Of a stretch of 64,000 nt of DNA, positions 8,050 to 15,908 are shown piece by piece. The notes under the pieces are model-generated. The model ran no database searches and was not told the origin of the DNA. It worked only from the letters and a program-made list of their open reading frames with translations. The DNA comes from Streptomyces regalis (GTDB lineage Bacteria; Actinomycetota; Actinomycetes; Streptomycetales; Streptomycetaceae). Position 1 is the stretch's first letter, and every line of letters starts with the position of its first letter. The stretch covers positions 62,001 through 126,000 of the forward strand of contig NZ_LLZG01000047.1 of assembly GCF_001509475.1 (NCBI RefSeq). The letters run 5' to 3'. Position numbers and translations under genes: made by a program.

Positions 8050-8785
8050 TCATCAGCTCAGGAGCCTCGTTGGTTCCCTGTCGTGCCGCACTCGATCTGC
8101 CGCATGCTCTGGTTGAGTGGGTAACCATGAGTGGGTAACCATGCTCATCGTTACCCGTGAGGGTGACCGCCGCTGCAAGCTCCCGCCTCACCAGCGCGCT
8201 CTCGTCGGCCTGGTCTACCTGCGCCGGCACGACACGCTCGCGCAGATCGCCGCCGGTTTCGGCATATCCGTCGGCACTGCCCACGCCTACGCGACGGCCC
8301 TCGTCGGTCACCTGTCCCGGCGGGCGCCGGGGCTGCTGTGTGCCCTGCGGGAGAGCGATCCCGAGTACGTCCTGCTCGACGGAACCCTCGCCGAGTGCGA
8401 CCGTGTCGGTGACGGCCGGGCCGACTTCTCGCAGAAGCACCGCCGCCACGGCGTGAACGTGCAGGTCGTCGCCGATCCCGCGGGCAACCTGCTGTGGATC
8501 TCACCCGCACTGTCCGGCCGCACCCACGACCTGACCGCGGCCCGCACACACCGAGTCATCCGGATCTGCGAGCGCCAGGGCATTCCGGTCCTTGCCGATC
8601 GCGCCTACATCGGGGCCGGCCCCTGGGTGACCACGCCGATCAGGCGACTTCCGCACCAGGACCTCAGCCCGACCCAGCGGACGGTCAACCGGGCCCTGCC
8701 AGCGGCGCGAGCACCCGTCGAACGAAGCGTTGCGAGACTGAAGTCCTGGCACGTCTTCCGCAAAGCCCGCGTCAGTTGGGACTGA
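8050..8785 (+). mobile_element. IS5-family (IS112-like) transposase, frameshifted and truncated
   Basis: The transposase is recognisable from [20 protein letters not shown] through [20 protein letters not shown], a helix-turn-helix ([17 protein letters not shown]), DGTLAECDR with the first catalytic Asp, [11 protein letters not shown] with the second, and [10 protein letters not shown] carrying the Glu. A 14-bp tandem duplication (8115-8142) shifts the frame after VEWVTM, so the N-terminus is separated from the catalytic part. The last ~20 residues of the family are missing; the frame ends RKARVSWD inside a terminator hairpin. No terminal inverted repeats are evident, so the element is immobile unless rescued in trans. 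Confidence 0.85.
8115..8142 (+). repeat. 14-bp tandem duplication inside transposase
   Basis: GAGTGGGTAACCAT occurs twice, head to tail. Removing one copy restores the frame across LVEWVTM and LIVTREGD, so the duplication is the lesion that inactivated the transposase. Confidence 0.9.
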
Positions 8786-8791
8786 CGCGGG
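8766..8791. terminator. Rho-independent terminator (11-bp stem, T-rich tail)
   Basis: CCCGCGTCAGT, loop TGGG, then ACTGACGCGGG, followed on the plus strand by ATCTTTTGTTT. It lies 10 bp beyond the stop of the minus-strand SMI1/KNR4 gene and covers the end of the truncated transposase, so it probably serves both directions. The U-tract favours the plus direction. Confidence 0.8.
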
Positions 8792-8801
8792 ATCTTTTGT
8801 T

Positions 8802-9371
8802 TCACGACCAGACGAGTCGCCCTTCGGCGACCTCACAGACCGGATAGTTTCCATCGGCGATCTTCGTCAGCATCTCCGCCACGGAGTCGAAATAGTGAGC
8901 CAGCGATTCGTACTCGCCCGTGATCGTGATCTCACCCACGAACCACCTGCCGACACGCCCGTCCCGCACGTCGATGAACTTTCCCATCCAGCCGTCCTGG
9001 TCCGACAGGAACGGGATCCACTCATTACGCCAGAACGGATTGTCCGGCCGGTCCGGAGGGTCGAATCCACCGGGCATGAAGCGGTTCGCGTAGAGCTTCT
9101 CCATCGCCCGGATGCCCAGAAAGAAGCTTCCCTCATCCGGGAACCCGGCGAAGCCGCAACAGACCACATCGTCGTCCACTTCTTCCTCAGGAAGATCCAG
9201 ATTGTTCTGCAGCAGCCACGCCCGCAGATCCTGAGGGAAGGGGATACCCATCCGTTCCTCGGCGGCCGCGAGCATCTGTTCCGTAGCGGGCCCAGGCAGA
9301 TCCGCGTGATCGGCCGGGGCGTGCTGCCGAAGAAGATTCATCACGCGGGACCAGCTCTCCGCCACACTCAT
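8802..9371 (-). CDS. SMI1/KNR4 (SUKH) family protein
   Basis: A 189-residue soluble protein with the SUKH fold. The N-terminal helix and conserved motif are PATEQMLAAAEERMGIPFPQDLRAWLLQNN, with the SUKH-typical E..IG..PxDLRxWL pattern. Later come GFAGFPDEGSFFLGIRAM and EWIPFLSDQDGWMGKFIDVRDGRVG, then a beta-rich C-terminus. SUKH proteins are often immunity proteins in contact-dependent or Rhs toxin systems, or general scaffolds. An Rhs remnant lies about 600 bp away at 9909, which makes an immunity origin plausible here. The ATG at 9371 has AGAGGGG just upstream. The stop is followed by a strong terminator. Confidence 0.85.
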   Translation of the reverse strand: MSVAESWSRVMNLLRQHAPADHADLPGPATEQMLAAAEERMGIPFPQDLRAWLLQNNLDLPEEEVDDDVVCCGFAGFPDEGSFFLGIRAMEKLYANRFMPGGFDPPDRPDNPFWRNEWIPFLSDQDGWMGKFIDVRDGRVGRWFVGEITITGEYESLAHYFDSVAEMLTKIADGNYPVCEVAEGRLVWS

Positions 9372-9908
9372 TCCCCTCTGCCCTCTCTACACGGATGCCC
9401 CCATACGACTGCGCCACTGCGGGGGTTGCGGAGCGTCGACCCAAGAACCTCGCAGGGATGGTACTCCGAGCAGGCTTCCTGCCCCCGAGGTGACCGCCCG
9501 CCAACTCCTCACAAAGAAGGCCGTTGTGCCCGGCGGGCCCAGCCGAGGAACCTCCATGGCACCAGCGAGGACGACATCCGCCGTGGCGTCCTGCACGAGG
9601 AACTACACCGGCCGCCTGGCGAGCCGGTCGAATACACAGACCGAACCGCCCTGCTCCTGCGCTTCCTTGTCGAATTCCTCTCGTGCCCCCCGACCAGCTG
9701 GCCGGAGCCGCATCAGCCCCTACCGCATGACGTCAGTCGCCAAGGCCGTCCTCACCCTGGAGTGGCGAAGCTGAAAACGCTCATTGAACTCTTCAACCGG
9801 TGGGCCGAGATGAGGCGCAGTCTTCAGTCCTCATCAGGCTTTGTCTGTGAATGAGGAGTTCGCGGTGTCCGCGACGGTCAACGAAGCAGCGGCGAGCGGC
9901 GAGCGGCG
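9372..9908. other. Rearranged region without a gene
   Basis: No intact coding sequence is seen. At 9466-9482 there is a partial match (CGAGCAGGCTTCC) to the repeated leader-like element found at 12879, 50082, 50300 and 56963. One plus-strand frame has protein-like stretches (PVEYTDRTALLLRFLVEFL; KLKTLIELFNRWAEM) without start or stop context. This is probably debris. Confidence 0.35.
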
Positions 9909-10158
9909 AGCTACGACTACGACCGGTTCGGCCGGCTGGAATCGGTCACCGGCGGCGGAAAGGTCGTGGAGCGTAACACCTACGACGGTTTCGACCACGT
10001 GGTGGCGCACTCGACGCTGCAAGCCGACGGCTCCCAGTCGGTCTCTAGTGCGCGAACACGACGTCGCTGACGTATGACGTCAACGGCAACATCGACTCGA
10101 CCACGCCCGACGTCACCTGGTCGTCGTTCGAGTACGACGTCCGCGACATTGATTGGTC
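9909..10158 (+). pseudogene. Rhs/YD-repeat protein fragment
   Basis: One frame reads SYDYDRFGRLESVTGGGK, then VERNTYDGFDHVVAHS, a stop near 10048, and in another frame TSLTYDVNGNIDSTTPDV, then FEYDVRD. The recurring YDxxGR/YDxNGN pattern is diagnostic of YD (Rhs) repeats, which build the beta-cage shell of polymorphic toxins. Only about 80 residues of a protein normally longer than 1500 remain. Neither the secretion end nor the toxin tip survives. It is fused abruptly to the multicopper oxidase remnant. The nearby SUKH gene may be its former immunity partner. Confidence 0.7.
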
Positions 10159-10159
10159 A

Positions 10160-11195
10160 ACCCTTCCGGCTCGGCGGTCGTCGCGGCCGAGAAGAATCGG
10201 AAAGGCACCGGCAGGACGCAGAAGGTGACCTTGACCGCCGCACCCGCCATGCTCGACCTCGGCGGCGGGGTCATGGCCAAGAGCTGGGCCTTCAGTGGCC
10301 AGGTCCCGGGCAAGGAGATCCGGCTGTCCGTCGGAGGCACCCTGGTAGCCGAACTCTCCAACCGGCTGCCGAACAAGACCACCACATCCATCCATTGGCA
10401 CGGCATCGCCATGCGCAACGACATGGACGGTGTACCCCCGGTGACGCAGCAGGCCGTACGCGCGGGTGCCAACTTCACCTACCGCTTCGTCACCGACGCA
10501 CCGGGCACGTACTTCTTCCACCCCACGTCGGCGTCCAGCTCGATCGAGGCCTGCCCGCGCCGCTGATCGTGGAGGACCCCAAGGAACCGCTGTCGTATGA
10601 CGACGAATGGGTCGTCGTCCTGGACGACTGGGTCGACGGAGTCACCGGCACCCCGGACGAGGTTCTCGCCGAGCTGCGGCAGGGCATGGGCGGCATGGAC
10701 ATGGGGGAGGGCTCCTCGTCCCCGTCCGCCTCTGCCTCGTCCGGCGGGATGTCGATGAGGTTCATGATGATGGGCGCGGAGAGCGAGCTGCTCGGCGGCG
10801 ACGCCGGCGACGTGAAGTACCCCCACCACCTGGTCAACGGTCTTGTTGCCGCCGCCCCTGACGTCTACCAGGGCAAGCCTGGCCGGTGGGTCCGGTTGCG
10901 CATCATCAATGCGGGCGGTGACACGGCCTACCGAGTGGCGCTCGGCGGCCACAAACTGACCATCACCCACACTGACGGGTTCCCCGTCGAGCAGCAGCAG
11001 GTCGACGCCCTGCTGATCGGCATGGGGGAGCGTTACGACGTCCTGGTCACCCTCGGCGACGGCGTCTTCTCTGCGCGCGGCCGACGACGTCCGCCTGCCG
11101 TCCAAGAAGGTGGACCGGGTGCACCGCGTCGAGCTGACCGGCGGCATGGACAAGTACAACTGGGCCATCAACGGTGAGGCGTTCACCATGGGATG
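10160..11195 (+). pseudogene. Multicopper oxidase with multiple lesions
   Basis: The cupredoxin frame starts without its signal peptide (KVTLTAAPAMLDLGGGVMAK), passes the first copper box THWHG-like SIHWHGIAMRNDMDGVP, and reaches TYFFHP. There a C is missing from a C-run near 10520: adding it restores FFHPHVGVQLDRGL, the second copper box. The next frame continues (PLIVEDPKEPLSYDDEWVVV) through a Met/Ser/Gly-rich insert to MGERYDVLVTLGDGVF. An internal deletion then joins it to LRAADDVRLPSKKVDRVHRV in the third frame. It ends at AINGEAF, losing the whole C-terminal cupredoxin domain with the type 1 copper ligands. It cannot be functional. Confidence 0.85.
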
Positions 11196-11345
11196 CCGGA
11201 GCGGAGGCCTGGCGGGTTCTGGACGTCCTTGCCGGGGAGCCCGCCCCTGGGCTGATCCGACCGGCCGTTACGTTTCGTCGCCTGAGCCCAAGGGCCATAC
11301 GGCATCGCTACGAACACCGGGCAAGCTTCTCTGCCGCGGCCGTGG

Positions 11346-12824
11346 TCAGGGGGTTTCGGTCGCCAGGCGATTTTCGACGACGGTCATGAGCTTGTCCCGC
11401 TGTTCCTCGTCCGCGAGTGCGATCAGCCTGTTCTCGACATGCGGTGGCAGGTCTTTGACGCCGAGCTCGACGCCGGACTTGTGCGAGTGGTCGATGAAGG
11501 TCAGCAACGCCTTCGCCCCGGACATGTCGATGTAGTTCACGTTCTTCAGGTTCAGCGACAGGTTCGACCGGTCGTCGCGCAGTGTGGAGAAGACGCGGTC
11601 GACGGACAGGAACGACAGCGGTCCCTCGACGAGGTAGGTGCCGGTGCCGTCGTGGACGACCGAGGCTTTGTGCCGACGGGACTGTACGGCATGAACGACG
11701 AGTGCCAGGGCGACGCCAACGGCGACCGCCACGGTCAGGTCGATGAGTACGGTGATGATCATCGTTGCGAACATCACGACGACGTCACCTCTCGGAGAGA
11801 CATGCGCTTTGCGCAGGCTCTCCCAGTCGAACATGCCGAACGCGGTCACAAGCAAGATCCCTGACAGCACGGCGAGGGGAATGTACTGGACGACGGCCCC
11901 GAAGCCGGTCACGAGAACGAGGAGGATGACGCTGTGCGTGGCCGCCGACAGTGCAGTGCGGCCGCCGCTTCTGACATTGACCACGGACCTGACCGTCGCG
12001 CCGGCGCCGGCCAGACCTCCGAACAGTCCGCTGACGGCGTTGCCGAGCCCCTGGCCGATCAGTTCCTTGTTGCTGCGATGCCGGTTGCCGGTGATGTTGT
12101 CCATGACGACCGAGGTCAGCAGGGAATCGATGGAGCCCAGCAGTGCGATGCTGAGGGCGGGCAGGACAAGGGTGAGGATCAAAGACCCGCTGAACTCAGG
12201 GATGGCGATCGAGGGAATCGACTCCGGGATCTGGCCGATGTAGTCGATCGTTGCGTTGAGCGAGACCGGTCCGACGCGCACGTCCTGCAGCAGAGAGTCC
12301 CCGAACCGCAAGGTCACGGTCATGATCACGAGCGCGATCAGGCTCGCCGGAATCGACTTGATCACTCGCGTGGACACGAGCATGAGCACAATCGTTCCCG
12401 CTGCCACCAGGAAACTTCTCTGCACCTTGTCCAGTTCGCCCAGGATGATGATCAGCGCGATCCCGCCCATGAAACCCGACACCACCGGGTGGGGTATGTA
12501 GCGGATGAGCGATCCGAGGCGGCACAGTCCGAACAGGATCTGGAACACGCCGGCCATGACGAACGCAATGAACGCGGCGTCGAGTCCGTGCGTGGCGATG
12601 ACCCCGGTGGCGACGACGGTGATGGGGCCTGTGGGGCCGGTCACTTGGCCGGGCGTACCGCCGAACAGTGCCGCGAAGAATCCGGCGAAGATCGCGCCGT
12701 ACAGTCCGACGAGCGCGCCCTCGGAGGTGCCGGTCGCTGTGATGCCGAAGGCTATGGCCAGCGGCAACGCCACGATCGCCACAGTCAGGCCGGAGAGAAC
12801 CTCTTTCGCGACACGCTGGAACAT
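11346..12824 (-). CDS. SulP-family anion transporter with STAS domain
   Basis: About 492 residues: a membrane domain of 10-12 helices followed by a C-terminal STAS domain (from about 395). The SulP signature region GLTVAIVALPLAIAFGITA near the N-terminus and the later TGPTGPITVV and LLGSIDSLLTSVVMDNITGNRHRSN are characteristic. STAS carries NLKNVNYIDMSGAKALLTF. SulP proteins take up sulfate, bicarbonate or other anions, often with Na+ or H+. Substrate cannot be assigned. I start at the internal ATG (MFQRVAKEV), with GGGAG upstream. The leader carries the 19-nt element at 12879-12897, 55 nt before the start. Confidence 0.92.
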   Translation of the reverse strand: MFQRVAKEVLSGLTVAIVALPLAIAFGITATGTSEGALVGLYGAIFAGFFAALFGGTPGQVTGPTGPITVVATGVIATHGLDAAFIAFVMAGVFQILFGLCRLGSLIRYIPHPVVSGFMGGIALIIILGELDKVQRSFLVAAGTIVLMLVSTRVIKSIPASLIALVIMTVTLRFGDSLLQDVRVGPVSLNATIDYIGQIPESIPSIAIPEFSGSLILTLVLPALSIALLGSIDSLLTSVVMDNITGNRHRSNKELIGQGLGNAVSGLFGGLAGAGATVRSVVNVRSGGRTALSAATHSVILLVLVTGFGAVVQYIPLAVLSGILLVTAFGMFDWESLRKAHVSPRGDVVVMFATMIITVLIDLTVAVAVGVALALVVHAVQSRRHKASVVHDGTGTYLVEGPLSFLSVDRVFSTLRDDRSNLSLNLKNVNYIDMSGAKALLTFIDHSHKSGVELGVKDLPPHVENRLIALADEEQRDKLMTVVENRLATETP

Positions 12825-12878
12825 CGGCTCCCACTTTGGTCGACAGCATTCTGAACTCGGCCCACGGCGGACCGAGCT

Positions 12879-12897
12879 GCCGACCAGGCTTCCCGGC
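12879..12897 (-). promoter_or_regulatory. Leader element copy A (SulP 5' UTR)
   Basis: In transcript sense (minus strand) the sequence is GCCGGGAAGCCTGGTCGGC, flanked by T and A so that TGCCG pairs with CGGCA. It lies 55 nt before the SulP start. Exact copies occur at 50082-50100 (NhaP leader), 50300-50318 and 56963-56981. A TTGACG hexamer lies about 35 bp upstream on the same strand (near 12930) and could belong to the promoter. The identity across unrelated genes suggests a structured leader RNA; the ligand is unknown. Confidence 0.6.
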
Positions 12898-13006
12898 ACT
12901 CCGCGAGTAAAGATGCCATATGGATTGCGTCAAGGAAAGGCCAAAGATCGCCATCTGGGATTTGCAGACGTGCGCCATCAGCAACCGATGTCGGTGCCCT
13001 CTGGGG

Positions 13007-13165
13007 AGCTTTGTTGCGCGATCACTGGCTGTCGACGTCACCTACTGGCTGCGGCCCGACGCCCACACGTCACCGGAGCCGGTCCCGCGCCACACCTTCG
13101 GCCAGGGCAACGAATTGGCCTGCCCGCGCCCACCAACTCACCACACGAGCTCCCACACGTCGTAG
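13007..13165 (+). mobile_element. DDE transposase fragment
   Basis: A plus-strand frame reads SLAVDVTYWLRPDAHTSPEP, then RHTFGQGNELACPRP. The block LAVDVTxWxRPDAxTSP is the first-Asp region of a streptomycete DDE transposase family. Both ends are missing and the surrounding sequence is not coding. It lies between the SulP leader and the ktr genes. Confidence 0.5.
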
Positions 13166-13386
13166 CGGGGCCCGGCTGAATGTCCTCAGCGGCCACTCGG
13201 TCGGGCCTGCTCACGAGGGAGGCCCACTGAGACGCCGAGCGCCTCGGAGCGTGCCCCTGCAGCGTCGGTGCTCATGCCCGCCTGCCTGGTTGCACTGAGG
13301 TGGACCTCGGTTAAGGTAGCCCGCTGGATCTTGACTGAATGCTGGTGGATCCTTGATGGAACATTGGCGGGCAGGAAGGCCGGGTA

Positions 13387-14760
13387 GTGGCAGGACGCGC
13401 GGTGCGGATGTGGCAGTCGCTGTTGATGGCGCATCCCGCTCGTACGGTGGTCATGGGCTTCGCCGCCGTGATCCTGCTGGGGACGGTACTGCTGATGCTG
13501 CCCGTCGCCGCCGAGGACGGCCGAAGTGCCGATGCGGTGACGGCGCTGTTCACTTCCACGTCCGCGGTGTGCGTGACGGGTCTGGTGGTGGTGGACACCG
13601 GCACCTACTGGAGCGGCTTCGGCGAGGGCGTGATCCTCGTGCTGTTCCAGATCGGCGGCTTCGGCATCATGACGATGGCCTCGCTGCTGGGTCTGCTGAT
13701 CTCCGGGAAACTGCGGCTTCGGATGCAGCTGACCGCGCAGGCGGAGACCAAGAGCCTGGACATCGGCGATGTGCGGCGGGTGCTGCTCGGGGTCGCCGGA
13801 TGCACGCTCGCGGTGGAACTGGCGGTGGGCGCGCTGCTGGCGCTGCGGCTGCGTTTCGGCTACGGCGAGTCCATCTGGGATGCCTCGTATCTGGGGTTCT
13901 TCCATGCCGTGTCGGCGTTCAACAACGCCGGGTTCGGGCTGCACGCCGACAGCCTCACGAGGTATGCGCAGGATCCGTGGGTGACGCTGCCCATCGCCGT
14001 GGCCGTCATTCTCGGCGGAATCGGTTTTCCTGTGCTGCTGGAATTGCTGCGGCACCGCAATCGAGCCCGCGTCACGGGCCGGCGTCGCTGGTCGCTGCAC
14101 TTGCGGCTGACGGTGTTCACCACGGCCGTGCTGCTCTTCGCGGGGACGCTGCTGACGTGTGTGCTGGAGTGGACGAACGAGGGCACCCTGGGCCCGTTCG
14201 ACTGGCACAAGAAGATCCTTGCGGGGTTCTTCCACTCGGCGATGTCCCGGACAGCGGGGTTCAACAGTGTCGACATCGGGGCGATGACGGATGCGACCCT
14301 GTTGTTGACCTGCATGCTGATGTTCATCGGTGGCGGCAGCGCGGGCACCGCGGGCGGCATCAAGGTCAGCACCTTCGCGGTGCTGGGTGCGGCGATGCTC
14401 GCCGAGGTGCGCGGTGAGCCCACGTCCGCGGTGATGGGCCGCAGGCTCGCACCGCACGTGCTGCGGCAGGCGCTGACCGTGGCGCTGGCCGGCGTGGGCT
14501 TCGTGATGACGGCGACCCTCGCCCTGCTCGCCGTGGTGGACAAGCCCTTCGAGGAGGTGCTGTTCGAGTCGGTCTCGGCCTTCGGCACGGTCGGGCTGTC
14601 CACCGGCATCACCGCCGACCTGCCGACCGTCGGCCGGCTGATCGTCATCCTGCTCATGTTCGTCGGCCGGCTCGGCCCGGTCACCCTGGTCTCGGCGCTT
14701 GCCCTGCGCGAGCGGAAGCGCCGCTACGAGCTACCCGAGGAGCGACCCGTCATTGGCTAA
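13387..14760 (+). CDS. ktrB: K+ (Na+-coupled) transporter subunit KtrB/TrkH type
   Basis: A 457-residue membrane protein of the Trk/Ktr/HKT superfamily, which folds as four M1-P-M2 units. Each P-loop with its filter Gly can be seen: TSTSAVCVTGLVVVDTG, HAVSAFNNAGFGLHADS, FHSAMSRTAGFNSVDIG and ESVSAFGTVGLSTGITA. The gating-loop-like segment GGGSAGTAGGIKVSTF follows the third unit. The length fits KtrB rather than the longer TrkH. GTG start with AGGAAGG upstream. It overlaps the next gene by 8 bp, whose product is the cytoplasmic gating ring, so the two form a complete KtrAB system. Confidence 0.94.
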   Translation: MAGRAVRMWQSLLMAHPARTVVMGFAAVILLGTVLLMLPVAAEDGRSADAVTALFTSTSAVCVTGLVVVDTGTYWSGFGEGVILVLFQIGGFGIMTMASLLGLLISGKLRLRMQLTAQAETKSLDIGDVRRVLLGVAGCTLAVELAVGALLALRLRFGYGESIWDASYLGFFHAVSAFNNAGFGLHADSLTRYAQDPWVTLPIAVAVILGGIGFPVLLELLRHRNRARVTGRRRWSLHLRLTVFTTAVLLFAGTLLTCVLEWTNEGTLGPFDWHKKILAGFFHSAMSRTAGFNSVDIGAMTDATLLLTCMLMFIGGGSAGTAGGIKVSTFAVLGAAMLAEVRGEPTSAVMGRRLAPHVLRQALTVALAGVGFVMTATLALLAVVDKPFEEVLFESVSAFGTVGLSTGITADLPTVGRLIVILLMFVGRLGPVTLVSALALRERKRRYELPEERPVIG

Positions 14761-15478
14761 CTTTCTGCACTCCCTGCACCGTCGCCGCCGCAAGCGCCTC
14801 GCCGACCACGCCGCCGACTCCGGTCACGGGGACCAGCGCGTGGCCGTGATCGGGCTCGGCCGCTTCGGCAACTCGTTGGCTCATGAGCTGATGCGGCGTG
14901 GCTGGGACGTTCTCGGCGTCGACACCGACCCGCACCTCGTCCAGCGGATCAGCGACGATCTCACCCATGCGGTGGTCGCCGACTGCACTGACCCCGAGAC
15001 GCTGCGCCAGCTCGGCGTGCACGAGTTCAGCAGCGCCGTGGTCGGCATCGGCACCGACATCGAGGCCAGCATTCTGATCGCCTCCAACCTGCTGGAGGCG
15101 GAGGTGCCCAACATTTGGGCGAAGGCCATCAGCCGTCAGCACGGCCAGATTCTCGAACGTCTGGGAGTGCATCATGTCGTCCTGCCCGAGCACGAGATGG
15201 GCGAGCGCGTCGCCCACCTGGTCACCGGGCGGATGCTGGACTTCATCGAGTTCGACGACGACTACGCGCTGGTGAAGACCGTCGCCCCGGCCATCGCCAC
15301 GGGCATGCCGCTCGGCGAGAGCCAGGTGCGCAGCAGATACGGGGTGACAGTCGTCGGCATCAAGCGGCCGGGCGAGGGGTTCACCTACGCCACCGCCGAG
15401 ACGGTCATAGAGAAGGGCGACGTCATCGTCGTCACCGGCAAGATCCACGATGTGGAGTCCTTCGCCGAACTCAGCTGA
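14753..15478 (+). CDS. ktrA: K+ transporter gating ring subunit KtrA (RCK)
   Basis: About 241 residues. A Rossmann RCK_N domain begins at RVAVIGLGRFGNSLAHEL (GxGxxG intact) with acidic VDTDPH at the end of strand 2, as for NAD(H)/ATP-binding KtrA. An RCK_C domain (residues ~160-240) carries LVKTVAPAIATGMPLGES and VIEKGDVIVVTG. The likely start is a TTG at 14753 with GAGGAG before it, giving an 8-bp overlap with ktrB and translational coupling. In other bacteria ATP/ADP and c-di-AMP control KtrA. The substrate assignment is firm; ligand control is inferred from family. Confidence 0.9.
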   Translation: MANFLHSLHRRRRKRLADHAADSGHGDQRVAVIGLGRFGNSLAHELMRRGWDVLGVDTDPHLVQRISDDLTHAVVADCTDPETLRQLGVHEFSSAVVGIGTDIEASILIASNLLEAEVPNIWAKAISRQHGQILERLGVHHVVLPEHEMGERVAHLVTGRMLDFIEFDDDYALVKTVAPAIATGMPLGESQVRSRYGVTVVGIKRPGEGFTYATAETVIEKGDVIVVTGKIHDVESFAELS

Positions 15479-15580
15479 GTGCAGAGGCCGCATCACTGCC
15501 CCCCGCTCCATCGCCGCCGCTCACGAGTCCAGGGAACCTGCCCGTACGGAGTTCGTTAAAAGGGCGGTCTGACGGTAGGG

Positions 15581-15892
15581 GTGCTCAGCGTGGCGAACGG
15601 GCTCTCCGACCCGCTGCATGCCCTGCTGGTGCTGTGTGCCCTGGCGGCGCTGCTGGGAGTGTGCGCCCGATTCGTCGCGGCGCCGGGCACCGCCGCGGTG
15701 TGCTGGTTCTTCCTCAATGGCTTCGCGGTGCCCCCGCAGGGGGAGCTCACCTGGCAGGGGTATCCGGATGCGGGGCGGCTCGTCTTCCTGATGGTCGCGG
15801 CGCTGCTCGGCACGGTGATCGCCCGCCTCGTCAACGCCCGAAGCGCGTACCGGCGGATCACGCCGGACGGGGACCGCGACGCTGGCTCCTGA
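15581..15892 (+). CDS. Small two/three-helix membrane protein
   Basis: A 103-residue protein with hydrophobic segments at ~10-32 (PLHALLVLCALAALLGVCAR), ~36-52 and ~68-86 (LVFLMVAALLGTVIARL). It resembles the four-helix DUF4118 membrane module of KdpD in composition (NGFAVPPQGELTW), and it is convergent with kdpD, whose stop is 16 bp away. GTG start, without a strong ribosome-binding site. Such small proteins are seen next to kdp loci in streptomycetes, but the role is unknown. Confidence 0.6.
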   Translation: MLSVANGLSDPLHALLVLCALAALLGVCARFVAAPGTAAVCWFFLNGFAVPPQGELTWQGYPDAGRLVFLMVAALLGTVIARLVNARSAYRRITPDGDRDAGS

Positions 15893-15908
15893 GCGGCCGC
15901 TGAGGCCG

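Noticed and set aside
12879..12897. The repeated 19-mer considered as a cobalamin riboswitch core or an IS end
   Set aside because: It lacks the B12-box context of cobalamin riboswitches, and the flanks of the copies differ, so it does not mark a transposon end.
13186..14457. A 423-codon minus-strand frame rich in His, Gln and Arg
   Set aside because: Shadow of ktrB; the composition is typical of antisense frames in high-GC DNA.
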